Source of the DNA: Eubacteriales bacterium
Lineage (GTDB): Bacteria; Bacillota; Clostridia; Christensenellales; CAG-138
Length of the DNA: 9,016 bases
Assembly: GCA_030695285.1 (NCBI GenBank)
Contig: JAUYTF010000458.1
Span: 1-9,016, forward strand
Reading direction: 5' to 3'
Shown: one piece after another, positions 1-4,792 of the stretch
Layout: the number at the start of each line of letters is the position of its first letter
Numbering within the stretch: position 1 is the first letter of the stretch
The notes under the pieces: model-generated
Seen by the model: the letters and a program-made list of their open reading frames with translations, nothing else
Database searches by the model: none
What the model was told of the DNA's origin: nothing
Translations under genes and position numbers: made by a program

Positions 1-283
1 GGCAGCTGCCGATATAATTGCCGCAGGCGAAAGCCACCGCATAGACGATGCCCTTGAGGAAATCTTCCTTAAACCCTGCCAACACACCGCTGGCAATGAT
101 GAGCCAGAGCATGATTTCAACCACGGCGATGAGAGCGCCGACAGTACGCTCACCGCGATTGATCAAAACGATGCGTAGCGTACCAAAAGACACCTCGAGT
201 ATCTTTCCAAAAAAAATAAAGAGATAAACCCAGATCGTTGTGCCTTTGGCGAATGTTTCGATCGCCTGTAAGAATTCATTCAT
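1..283 (-). CDS. UPF0316 family membrane protein (DUF5698), N-terminal 94 residues, cut by window edge
   Basis: Reading the minus strand from the ATG at 281-283 gives 94 residues with no stop before the edge. Two or three hydrophobic segments are visible: about 17-31 (TIWVYLFIFFGKILE), 48-69 (a helix containing VEIMLWLIIASGVLAG) and 76-92. The pattern EVSFGTLRIVLINRGER, then a hydrophobic helix, then YAVAFACGNYIGS is what I recognise as the DUF5698 membrane domain of UPF0316 proteins. In full-length members a cytosolic DUF2179 domain follows, which would lie outside the window. Biochemical function is unknown. A Shine-Dalgarno-like GAAGG lies 8 bases or so before the ATG, and a near-perfect promoter lies upstream. 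Family assignment is from memory of the motif; the C-terminal half is unseen. Confidence 0.82.
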   Translation of the reverse strand, partial: MNEFLQAIETFAKGTTIWVYLFIFFGKILEVSFGTLRIVLINRGERTVGALIAVVEIMLWLIIASGVLAGFKEDFLKGIVYAVAFACGNYIGSC

Positions 284-308
284 GGTTCAACCTTCTTTCA
301 GCTTGCCG

Positions 309-338
309 ATTATACTGTAGCGGTGTTACGATTGTCAA
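309..338 (-). promoter_or_regulatory. Sigma-70/SigA promoter of the UPF0316 gene
   Basis: On the minus strand a perfect TTGACA (plus positions 333-338) and a perfect TATAAT (309-314) are separated by 18 bases. Transcription would start near 302, leaving a short leader with GAAGG before the ATG. It is one of the two strongest promoters in the window. Confidence 0.85.
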
Positions 339-357
339 TGTAACCAAATGTGAACCA
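337..357. repeat. Phased 10-11 base direct repeat between two divergent promoters
   Basis: AATGTAACCA (337-346) is followed directly by AATGTGAACCA (347-357), and a weaker third copy, ACGTGACGCA, follows at 358-367. The unit length is one helical turn. The block begins at the edge of the -35 box of the UPF0316 promoter and runs towards the -10 box of the DUF5131 gene, so it could be an operator or simply a local duplication. Confidence 0.4.
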
Positions 358-386
358 ACGTGACGCAAAAGCAAACCTCGACCATC

Positions 387-392
387 TATAAT
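387..392 (+). promoter_or_regulatory. -10 box for the DUF5131 gene
   Basis: A perfect TATAAT lies at 387-392. No good -35 is found at 16-18 bases upstream (the best at 17 is CGCAAA), so the promoter is either weak or needs an activator. Transcription would start near 399. That argues against translation from the GTG at 395 and for the ATG at 443. Confidence 0.45.
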
Positions 393-442
393 GCGTGCGC
401 AATGGAAAAACCCGATTGAACAACAATGGTTTGGGAAGATCT

Positions 443-1225
443 ATGGAAACGACGAAAGCAAAGCAAATCAGTTACGGAGGCGGGGTCAACTGGAATCCAT
501 GGCACGGCTGCCACCGGATTTCAGCCGGGTGCGTGCATTGTTACGTGTACCGGATGGATGCAAAACACAGCAAGGATGCGAGCAAGGTTGAGAGGACGAA
601 CGGATTCTATCTGCCGGTTTCGCACGCACGTGACGGCTCCTATAGAATCCCGCCCGGAAGCTTTATTTGGACTTGTTTCACATCGGATTTTCTTTTATCA
701 GACGCGGACTGCTGGCGCGGCGAGGCTTGGCGTATGATGCGCGAGCGAAACGATTGTGAGTTTCTGTTTATCACAAAGCGGATCGCGCGGTTTGCGCAGT
801 GCCTTCCGGAGGATTGGGGGGAAGGGTATCCTAACGTTTCGATCTGTTGCACTGTGGAGAATCAGGCGATGGCGGACGAACGCCTGCCGGTGTTTCTCGA
901 TGTGCCGATTCGGCATAAGATGATCGTTTGCGAACCGTTGCTGGAAAAAATCGATCTGTCGGCCTATCTGGGGGACTGGGTAGAGAGCGTTACGGTCGGA
1001 GGCGAGTCCGGAGACGAGGCGCGCATGTGTGACTACGACTGGATTTTGGATATCCGCAGGCAGTGCATCGAGGCGGATGTTCCGTTTCGATTTAAGCAGA
1101 CCGGCGCGCATTTTATAAAAGACGGAAAGCGGTATTGGATCAGGCGTGCGCTGCAGCATGCGCAGGCGCGCAAGGCAAACATCAACACAGAGAAGGCTGC
1201 ATCTTTTCAGGGCTCCGGCACATAG
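443..1225 (+). CDS. DUF5131 / phage Gp37-Gp68-like three-cysteine protein
   Basis: 260 residues from the ATG at 443. The reading frame is open back to a GTG at 395, but that codon sits about where transcription should begin and has no ribosome site, whereas GGGAAG precedes 443. The N-terminal block WNPWHGCHRISAGCVHCY carries three cysteines (C23, C30, C33; spacing C-x6-C-x2-C), the hallmark of the Gp37/Gp68 family. Later family blocks are VGGESGDEAR, a PFRFKQTGAHF segment and a C-terminal QHAQARKANI. The cysteine cluster suggests metal or Fe-S binding, perhaps related to radical-SAM-like proteins, but no reaction is established. Relatives occur in phages and in bacteria, sometimes beside a three-Cys-motif partner protein (TcmP); none is seen here. 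It stands alone, and its last 19 bases overlap the end of the opposite lipoprotein gene. Confidence 0.88.
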   Translation: METTKAKQISYGGGVNWNPWHGCHRISAGCVHCYVYRMDAKHSKDASKVERTNGFYLPVSHARDGSYRIPPGSFIWTCFTSDFLLSDADCWRGEAWRMMRERNDCEFLFITKRIARFAQCLPEDWGEGYPNVSICCTVENQAMADERLPVFLDVPIRHKMIVCEPLLEKIDLSAYLGDWVESVTVGGESGDEARMCDYDWILDIRRQCIEADVPFRFKQTGAHFIKDGKRYWIRRALQHAQARKANINTEKAASFQGSGT

Positions 1226-1599
1226 ACGGCAACATAAACGCCCTTGATGCGAGAGTCGCTATCGCACTCCGCGGTTTGGCTGAAACTTGCGCCAACGACT
1301 ACGGGCTCGGAAAACGTTTCGTCTATGACGGCGGTTGCGATGGTGTTTCCGTCCGCGTCGACAAACGAAACCTGCGCTTGGATGGAAGTGAGTTCCTCTG
1401 AGCCAAGATTGAGGAAGCGAATGCGCGCGGTTGTCGTTCCGCCGTCCACCTTGAGTTCGCGGACGGTGGTCTCAATCTGGCTGCCACCATAGAAGATTTT
1501 GTTTTCCGTGTTTAGAATGGTCGTAGACACAGTCTTGCAACCGGACAGCAGCAACAGAAGCGCCAGCGATGAGAAAACGAACGCAACCAACTTTCGCAT
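1207..1599 (-). CDS. Small lipoprotein, FxLYD-like beta domain
   Basis: 130 residues. A basic N-terminus (MRK) and a hydrophobic run end in the lipobox LLSGC, so cleavage should occur before Cys21 and the protein should be anchored to the outer face of the membrane by lipid. Residues about 47-130 alternate hydrophobic and polar positions (RIRFLNLGSEELTSIQAQV, VSFVDADGNTIATAV), as in beta-sandwich domains of the FxLYD type, with conserved-looking FVDADGN. No catalytic motif is visible and the function is unknown. The ATG at 1597-1599 is preceded by GGAGGA at a rather long 12-base spacing. The upstream promoter supports an independent unit. The 3' end overlaps the convergent DUF5131 gene by 19 bases, so neither gene has room for its own intrinsic terminator. 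Confidence 0.85.
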   Translation of the reverse strand: MRKLVAFVFSSLALLLLLSGCKTVSTTILNTENKIFYGGSQIETTVRELKVDGGTTTARIRFLNLGSEELTSIQAQVSFVDADGNTIATAVIDETFSEPVVVGASFSQTAECDSDSRIKGVYVAVYVPEP

Positions 1600-1623
1600 G
1601 GGTGAGAGAAGTCCTCCGCTCCG

Positions 1624-1641
1624 GCGCGGTTATTCCCGCGC
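1624..1641 (-). promoter_or_regulatory. GC-rich 5'-leader hairpin of the lipoprotein mRNA
   Basis: On the minus strand GCGCGG (1641-1636) pairs perfectly with CCGCGC (1629-1624) around a six-base loop GAATAA. The predicted transcript start (near 1645) is only a few bases upstream and the GGAGGA ribosome site (1617-1612) begins six bases after the stem. It could stabilise the 5' end or modulate ribosome access. The structure is seen; the role is inferred. Confidence 0.45.
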
Positions 1642-1652
1642 TCCACTTTTAC

Positions 1653-1681
1653 ATTATAAGTTTTTAAACGCGCAACTGCAA
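1653..1681 (-). promoter_or_regulatory. Promoter of the lipoprotein gene
   Basis: On the minus strand a perfect TATAAT (plus 1653-1658) is preceded at 17 bases by TTGCAG (1676-1681), which matches the TTG half of the consensus. Transcription would start near 1645 and give a leader of about 45 bases. Confidence 0.65.
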
Positions 1682-1905
1682 TGAAATCGCCGACGAGTCA
1701 AAGGAGTTTCACATTTGCGACAAACGAATCGTGTGAACCTTGCGCGATCAGGCGATGTTGTTTTTTCTTGAACTACTTTTCATGCGACCGAGGCGTGATT
1801 CAGGCATAGCTTGCGTATGCAAGGATTTGATCAGAAAGAGGTATCGCTCAGACGGTTTCAAAGGTTTTTATCAAATCCGGATTCAATCGAGGTGTGATTC
1901 AGGCG
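1682..1905. other. Non-coding stretch between divergent lipoprotein and tRNA units
   Basis: No convincing gene is seen. The longest open frame (1740-2000) lacks a ribosome site and runs into the tRNA. Visible elements are a run of six T at 1761-1766 without a strong stem before it, the short self-complementary stretch GCATAGCTTGCGTATGC at 1805-1821 that can fold two ways, the loose inverted pair TTTCACA...TGTGAA around 1708-1738, and the 17-base direct repeat described separately. An unrecognised small RNA cannot be excluded. Confidence 0.5.
1789..1904 (+). repeat. 17-base direct repeat, two copies 99 bases apart
   Basis: CGAGGCGTGATTCAGGC at 1789-1805 recurs as CGAGGTGTGATTCAGGC at 1888-1904, with one mismatch. 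The second copy ends one base before the -35 box of the tRNA promoter (1906). Flanking bases do not match, so the similarity is confined to this unit. It may be a duplicated protein-binding site or a trace of a larger duplication. Confidence 0.55.
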
Positions 1906-1935
1906 TTGACAATCGTCTCGTGAATTTGCTATACT
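1906..1935 (+). promoter_or_regulatory. Promoter of the tandem tRNA-Ser unit
   Basis: A perfect TTGACA (1906-1911), 18 bases and TATACT (1930-1935) precede the first tRNA by 18 bases. Transcription should start near 1942, leaving a short 5' leader for RNase P to remove. Confidence 0.85.
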
Positions 1936-1953
1936 TCTCTAGGTGCAAACCTT

Positions 1954-2042
1954 GGAGAGATGTCCGAGTGGTTTATGGAGCTGGTCTTGAAAACCAGTGA
2001 TGCTGAAAGGCACCGGGGGTTCGAATCCCTCTCTCTCCGCCA
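1954..2042 (+). tRNA. tRNA-Ser (anticodon UGA)
   Basis: The acceptor arm GGAGAGA (1954-1960) pairs with TCTCTCC (2032-2038), followed by discriminator G and an encoded CCA (2040-2042). The anticodon stem CTGGT (1981-1985) pairs with ACCAG (1993-1997) and the loop CTTGAAA places TGA at 1988-1990. The T arm is GGGGG-TTCGAAT-CCCTC (with wobble or mismatch), and a long variable arm (TGATGCTGAAAGGCACC), as expected for a class II serine tRNA, precedes it. It reads UCA and, by wobble, other UCN codons. It is the first of two cotranscribed serine tRNAs. Confidence 0.97.
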
Positions 2043-2062
2043 AAAACGGAGAAACAGAATAT

Positions 2063-2155
2063 GGAGAAGTACCCAAGTGGCTGTAAGGGGCTCCCCTGCT
2101 AAGGGAGTAGGCTGGGGTAACTGGCGCGAGGGTTCGAATCCCTCCTTCTCCGCCA
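2063..2155 (+). tRNA. tRNA-Ser (anticodon GCU)
   Basis: The acceptor arm GGAGAAG (2063-2069) pairs with CTTCTCC (2145-2151), then G and an encoded CCA (2153-2155). The anticodon stem CTCCC (2091-2095) pairs with GGGAG (2103-2107) around CTGCTAA, with GCT at 2098-2100, so it reads AGC and AGU. A long variable arm marks it as class II. It lies 20 bases after the UGA serine tRNA, has no promoter of its own and ends directly against a terminator, so the two form one precursor. Confidence 0.97.
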
Positions 2156-2185
2156 CAAAAGAGCATTCGTAAGAGTGCTCTTTTG
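2156..2185 (+). terminator. Intrinsic terminator of the tRNA-Ser unit
   Basis: A 13-bp stem (CAAAAGAGCATTC with GAGTGCTCTTTTG, one G-T pair) closes on a GTAA tetraloop, a GNRA type. It starts on the first base after the CCA end. The T run is in the 3' arm (2181-2184), matched by A's in the 5' arm, so it might work in both directions. Confidence 0.85.
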
Positions 2186-2219
2186 ATATTCTGTGAGATG
2201 AAAACTAGAAAGTTCGTAT

Positions 2220-2225
2220 TATAAT
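2220..2225 (+). promoter_or_regulatory. -10 box immediately before the DJ-1/PfpI gene
   Basis: A perfect TATAAT ends seven bases before the A of the ATG at 2232, so the expected start point coincides with the start codon. No clear -35 is seen at 16-18 bases upstream. The possible leaderless message is discussed in the findings. Confidence 0.5.
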
Positions 2226-2231
2226 AGCAAC

Positions 2232-2870
2232 ATGAAAACATTTTGCGATCAAGATAAGAAGAACGACCTGCATCGTGCTCTCACAGCAGGCATATTGCTC
2301 TTCAACGAAGTTGAGGTGCTCGACTTTGCAGGCCCGTTTGAAGTGCTGTCTCTTGCAGAAGACGCAAAGACGCGTCAAAAGCTGTTTGCGGTAAAGACAG
2401 TTGCGCAGACGCGCGATATCATTTCCGCGCGAAACGGACTAAAAGTGTTGCCGGATTACGACTTTGCAACCGCGCCCTGTTTCGATTTGCTCATCATCCC
2501 CGGCGGCTACGGCGCGGAGAAGATCGAAATCCATAATGAAACGCTTCTTCGCTGGCTGAAACGTCAGGCGGATACTACGCCCATTGTCGCCTCCGTCTGC
2601 ACAGGCGCATTCCTGCTGGCAGAGGCGGGTCTGCTTGACGGCAAGCGGGCAACCACGCACTGGATGGATCTAGACCGGCTGGAGCGCGCGTATCCGCTCG
2701 TCTTTGTTGCGCGCGAAGTTAAGTTTGTTGACGAGGGAAACATCCTCACAGCCGGTGGCATCTCTGCCGGAATCGATCTGTGCTTCCATCTGCTCACGAG
2801 ACTCTTCGGCGCGGATATCGCGCGGCAAACGGCAAAACGAATGGAGTATGATATTTCGATTAACGACTGA
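2232..2870 (+). CDS. DJ-1/PfpI family protein (isonitrile hydratase-like)
   Basis: 212 residues, a single class I glutamine-amidotransferase-like (DJ-1/PfpI) domain from about residue 18. The first strand is GILLFNEVEVLDFAGPFEV, and the nucleophile elbow is SVCTGAFLLAEAGLLDG with Cys123. The strand before it is DLLIIPGGYGA. The C-terminal part has TAGGISAGIDLCFHLLTRLFG and TAKRMEYD. These blocks match the subgroup that includes isonitrile hydratases and the N-terminal domains of GATase-like AraC regulators; D31, C123 and T124 fall where isonitrile hydratase has its active-site Asp, Cys and Thr. No DNA-binding domain follows, so it is a free-standing enzyme, substrate unknown. The start is the only in-frame ATG before the domain; there is no ribosome site, and about 17 extra residues precede the fold. 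It lies between two terminators and is monocistronic. Confidence 0.9.
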   Translation: MKTFCDQDKKNDLHRALTAGILLFNEVEVLDFAGPFEVLSLAEDAKTRQKLFAVKTVAQTRDIISARNGLKVLPDYDFATAPCFDLLIIPGGYGAEKIEIHNETLLRWLKRQADTTPIVASVCTGAFLLAEAGLLDGKRATTHWMDLDRLERAYPLVFVAREVKFVDEGNILTAGGISAGIDLCFHLLTRLFGADIARQTAKRMEYDISIND

Positions 2871-2908
2871 CACCATGCCAGAGAAAACGCAAAAATCATG
2901 CTTCTGAA

Positions 2909-2944
2909 ACAATGAGCGCTGAAACGGCGCTCGTTGTGATTTTT
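2909..2944 (+). terminator. Intrinsic terminator after the DJ-1/PfpI gene
   Basis: ACAATGAGCGC (2909-2919) pairs with GCGCTCGTTGT (2927-2937) over 11 bp with one wobble pair, loop TGAAACG, followed by GATTTTT. It lies between convergent genes and may also slow transcripts from the channel gene on the other strand. Confidence 0.85.
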
Positions 2945-2953
2945 AGGGTTTTG

Positions 2954-3685
2954 TTACTGGTCAGAGAGCGTATCCTTTGGTTTTGACAGTTCGCTCATAT
3001 ATCCCGCCGTGATGATACCGGCAGGCAGCGCAACAATCGCTATGCCAAGCAGAGAAGACACCATTGTCACGATTCGCCCTGTTGTTGTAACAGGATATAT
3101 GTCGCCATACCCAACAGTAGTGAGCGAGACAGTTGCCCAGTAAACCGCCTCAAAGAACGTCTCAAAGGAATCGGGCTCAACGCTAAAAACGACTAGAGCT
3201 GAAACAAGAATGTAGGCCAACGCAAACGACCCAACGCTGATCAGGGCAAACTTTTCTTTTGAGAAAACATGGAGGATCATCGTTATGTTTTTTGAGTACC
3301 GAACAATCTTGAACACACGAAACACTCGAAAGGTTCTAAACAGTCTAAGCAGCCTTAACAAACGCAATCCGCTGCTTATCGCGGCAATGGACGGCAAGAT
3401 AGCAAGCAAGTCAACAATCGCCATCGGAGATATTGGATAAACAATGAACGCAGCTTTCCCCAATTTGGGAAACTTGTAATCTGCGGTGAACAATCTCAAT
3501 AGATAATCGATGATAAAAACGATCACGGAAACTCGATCAATCGTTTGAAACAGAAGCGTTTGGGTTTTAAACGCAAGCGGAACGATACTTGCGACGATTA
3601 CGATCATCATGAAAAGATCGTAAGCATGGCTTGCCTTGTCGCCCTCTTGCGGAACTTCAACGATATCAAATATTCTCTTTCGCAT
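2954..3685 (-). CDS. Voltage-gated potassium channel, six-helix Kv type
   Basis: 243 residues, a complete minimal Kv channel subunit, expected to work as a tetramer in the cytoplasmic membrane. Approximate helices: S1 24-40, S2 49-68, S3 86-103, S4 107-130, S5 145-168, pore helix 177-189, S6 204-229. The filter TVGYGD (190-195) predicts potassium selectivity. S4 carries eight basic residues at strict every-third spacing (R108, 111, 114, 117, 120, 123, K126, R129). F57 and D60 in S2 and D92 in S3 occupy the charge-transfer positions of Kv sensors. S6 has a PAG motif. Only some 14 residues follow S6, so there is no RCK/KTN ligand domain. An extended -10 promoter lies upstream; the ribosome site (AAGGAT) is 13 bases or so from the ATG, which is long. 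GC is near 42-45%, well below the adjacent transporter gene, suggesting separate origin. Confidence 0.93.
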   Translation of the reverse strand: MRKRIFDIVEVPQEGDKASHAYDLFMMIVIVASIVPLAFKTQTLLFQTIDRVSVIVFIIDYLLRLFTADYKFPKLGKAAFIVYPISPMAIVDLLAILPSIAAISSGLRLLRLLRLFRTFRVFRVFKIVRYSKNITMILHVFSKEKFALISVGSFALAYILVSALVVFSVEPDSFETFFEAVYWATVSLTTVGYGDIYPVTTTGRIVTMVSSLLGIAIVALPAGIITAGYMSELSKPKDTLSDQ

Positions 3686-3708
3686 AATATTGCATCATCC
3701 TTGATTTA

Positions 3709-3717
3709 ATTATACCA
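3709..3717 (-). promoter_or_regulatory. Extended -10 promoter of the potassium channel gene
   Basis: On the minus strand TGG-TATAAT is an extended -10 element (TGn plus perfect TATAAT). No good -35 box lies 16-18 bases upstream, which extended -10 promoters can tolerate. Transcription would begin near 3702, 16 bases or so before the ATG. It sits in the 53-base gap after the transporter gene, where no terminator stem is visible. Confidence 0.6.
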
Positions 3718-3738
3718 ATATATAGCATTCCTCTCGTT

Positions 3739-4686
3739 TTACAAAACAGTTTCTTTCTCTTTTTTCACCCCGATCAACAGCATCCCCGCAATCACGCAAG
3801 CTCCGCCGAGCCACTGAAACACATCCGTTTGTTCGCGTAAAAGTACAGTCGAGAGAAACATCGATGTCAGTGGCATCAAGCCGGAAAACGCTGCCGCGGT
3901 GAATGCCCCGCTGCGCTTGATGCCCGCATACCAGCATAGATACGCCAGCGCGGTAACAAACACGCCGTACCACAGCAGCGCCGCCCATTCGAGAACGCCG
4001 ATTGCAGAAAGCATTGTGAGCGGCTGCTCAAATGCCGCCGGAATCAGGCAAAAGAGCAGCGCGAAAAGCGTGACCAGCGTCGTTTGCACCAATGGGTCGA
4101 GCGGATTTCCCTCGGCTGCTTTTTTGATGGCGGATGAGCGGCAGATGATATTGAAGACCGATTCGCTCGCCGCGGCACCGATTACAAGAAAATTGCCGAT
4201 CAGGTGCCCGCCGTTTAACTCCGTACCCTTCCTTGCCAGCCCCTGCACGAGCAGTCCGCCCAAGATCGTTGCCAGTATTCCGCCGAGTGTGCGAAGCCCG
4301 ACCTTCTCTCGCAAAAACGTCCAGGCGAGAAACGCGGTGATCGCGGGCGTGGCTCCGGTTAAAATTCCCGCTTCCAGCGCGCTGGTTCGGCTCACTCCGT
4401 TGAGCAGTAGCACGCGAAAGAGAAACATGCCGAAGAAGGCCTGCAACATCAAGGCGACTGCCTGCCGAAATGTGAACTGCTTTAGCGTTTCGATGAGTTT
4501 GCGAAAACAAAGCGGGACGAGTAGCAATAGTGCAAACGCCATGCTGACGGCGGCAATCGTGAACACACCCAACTGACCTGAGACATACCGCGCCGCAACC
4601 ACGCTCGTCCCCGCGAGGGTAAATGCACCGGTTAGATAGAGTTTGCCCATTCCTGTATCATTTTTCTTAAAACTTCTCTCTTTCAT
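3739..4686 (-). CDS. EamA-type (DMT superfamily) transporter
   Basis: 315 residues with about ten hydrophobic helices in two homologous EamA repeats: the first about 16-150, the second about 165-305. Family features are ARYVSGQ early in repeat 1, the block ALEAGILTGATPAITAFLAW before FLREKVGLRTLGGILATILGG, and its counterpart FSGLMPLTSMFLSTVLLRE with WLGGACVIAGMLLIG in repeat 2. Such proteins usually export amino acids or other metabolites by proton-coupled antiport; the substrate cannot be read from sequence. The ATG at 4684-4686 is preceded by GGGG at a short spacing; Met13 has no usable site. The gene is divergent from a MocR regulator, a common pairing in which the regulator controls the exporter. 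GC is about 60%, the highest in the window. No terminator is visible before the channel gene. Confidence 0.92.
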   Translation of the reverse strand: MKERSFKKNDTGMGKLYLTGAFTLAGTSVVAARYVSGQLGVFTIAAVSMAFALLLLVPLCFRKLIETLKQFTFRQAVALMLQAFFGMFLFRVLLLNGVSRTSALEAGILTGATPAITAFLAWTFLREKVGLRTLGGILATILGGLLVQGLARKGTELNGGHLIGNFLVIGAAASESVFNIICRSSAIKKAAEGNPLDPLVQTTLVTLFALLFCLIPAAFEQPLTMLSAIGVLEWAALLWYGVFVTALAYLCWYAGIKRSGAFTAAAFSGLMPLTSMFLSTVLLREQTDVFQWLGGACVIAGMLLIGVKKEKETVL

Positions 4687-4701
4687 CAGAACCCCATTGC
4701 A

Positions 4702-4721
4702 ATTTTGATATATTTTGATAC
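4702..4721. repeat. 10-base tandem repeat upstream of the transporter gene
   Basis: ATTTTGATAT (4702-4711) is followed at once by ATTTTGATAC (4712-4721), 9 of 10 identical. It lies between the transporter start codon and a possible minus-strand -10 box (TATTAT, plus 4723-4728). One-turn spacing would put two protein sites on the same helix face. Confidence 0.45.
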
Positions 4722-4737
4722 GATAATAATCGGAGAG

Positions 4738-4783
4738 CTGGTATTACGAAAGAACCAATTCAGACTATAAACAAGCATACCAG
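4738..4783. promoter_or_regulatory. Candidate MocR operator: inverted ATACCAG pair over the regulator promoter
   Basis: CTGGTAT (4738-4744) and ATACCAG (4777-4783) are a perfect 7-base inverted pair with 32 bases between. The left half-site lies at the expected -35 position and the right half-site just after the TATAAA (4766-4771) that is the best -10 box for the regulator gene. B. subtilis GabR, a MocR relative, is known to bind paired ATACCA hexamers with a long spacer (there as direct repeats), which is why I read this as an operator. The inverted arrangement differs from GabR. Confidence 0.5.
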
Positions 4784-4792
4784 TAAGAGAAC

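Noticed and set aside
395..442. GTG at 395 as the DUF5131 start
   Set aside because: It lies where transcription should begin from the TATAAT at 387 and has no ribosome site. The added 16 residues are outside the family pattern.
698..1159. 153-codon minus-strand open frame
   Set aside because: It is antisense to the DUF5131 gene, which has conserved motifs throughout; the reverse product shows none.
1740..2000. 86-codon plus-strand frame upstream of and into the first tRNA
   Set aside because: It overlaps the tRNA promoter and tRNA, has no ribosome site and shows no recognisable protein pattern.
1929..2241. Minus-strand open frames of 75 and 100 codons across the tRNAs
   Set aside because: They are antisense readings of two well-folded tRNAs. 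EGFEP-type peptides are a familiar artefact of translating tRNA genes backwards.
3899..4576. 225-codon plus-strand open frame
   Set aside because: It lies opposite the transporter gene, whose membrane helices and EamA motifs are clear. The plus-strand product has no domain pattern and no ribosome site.
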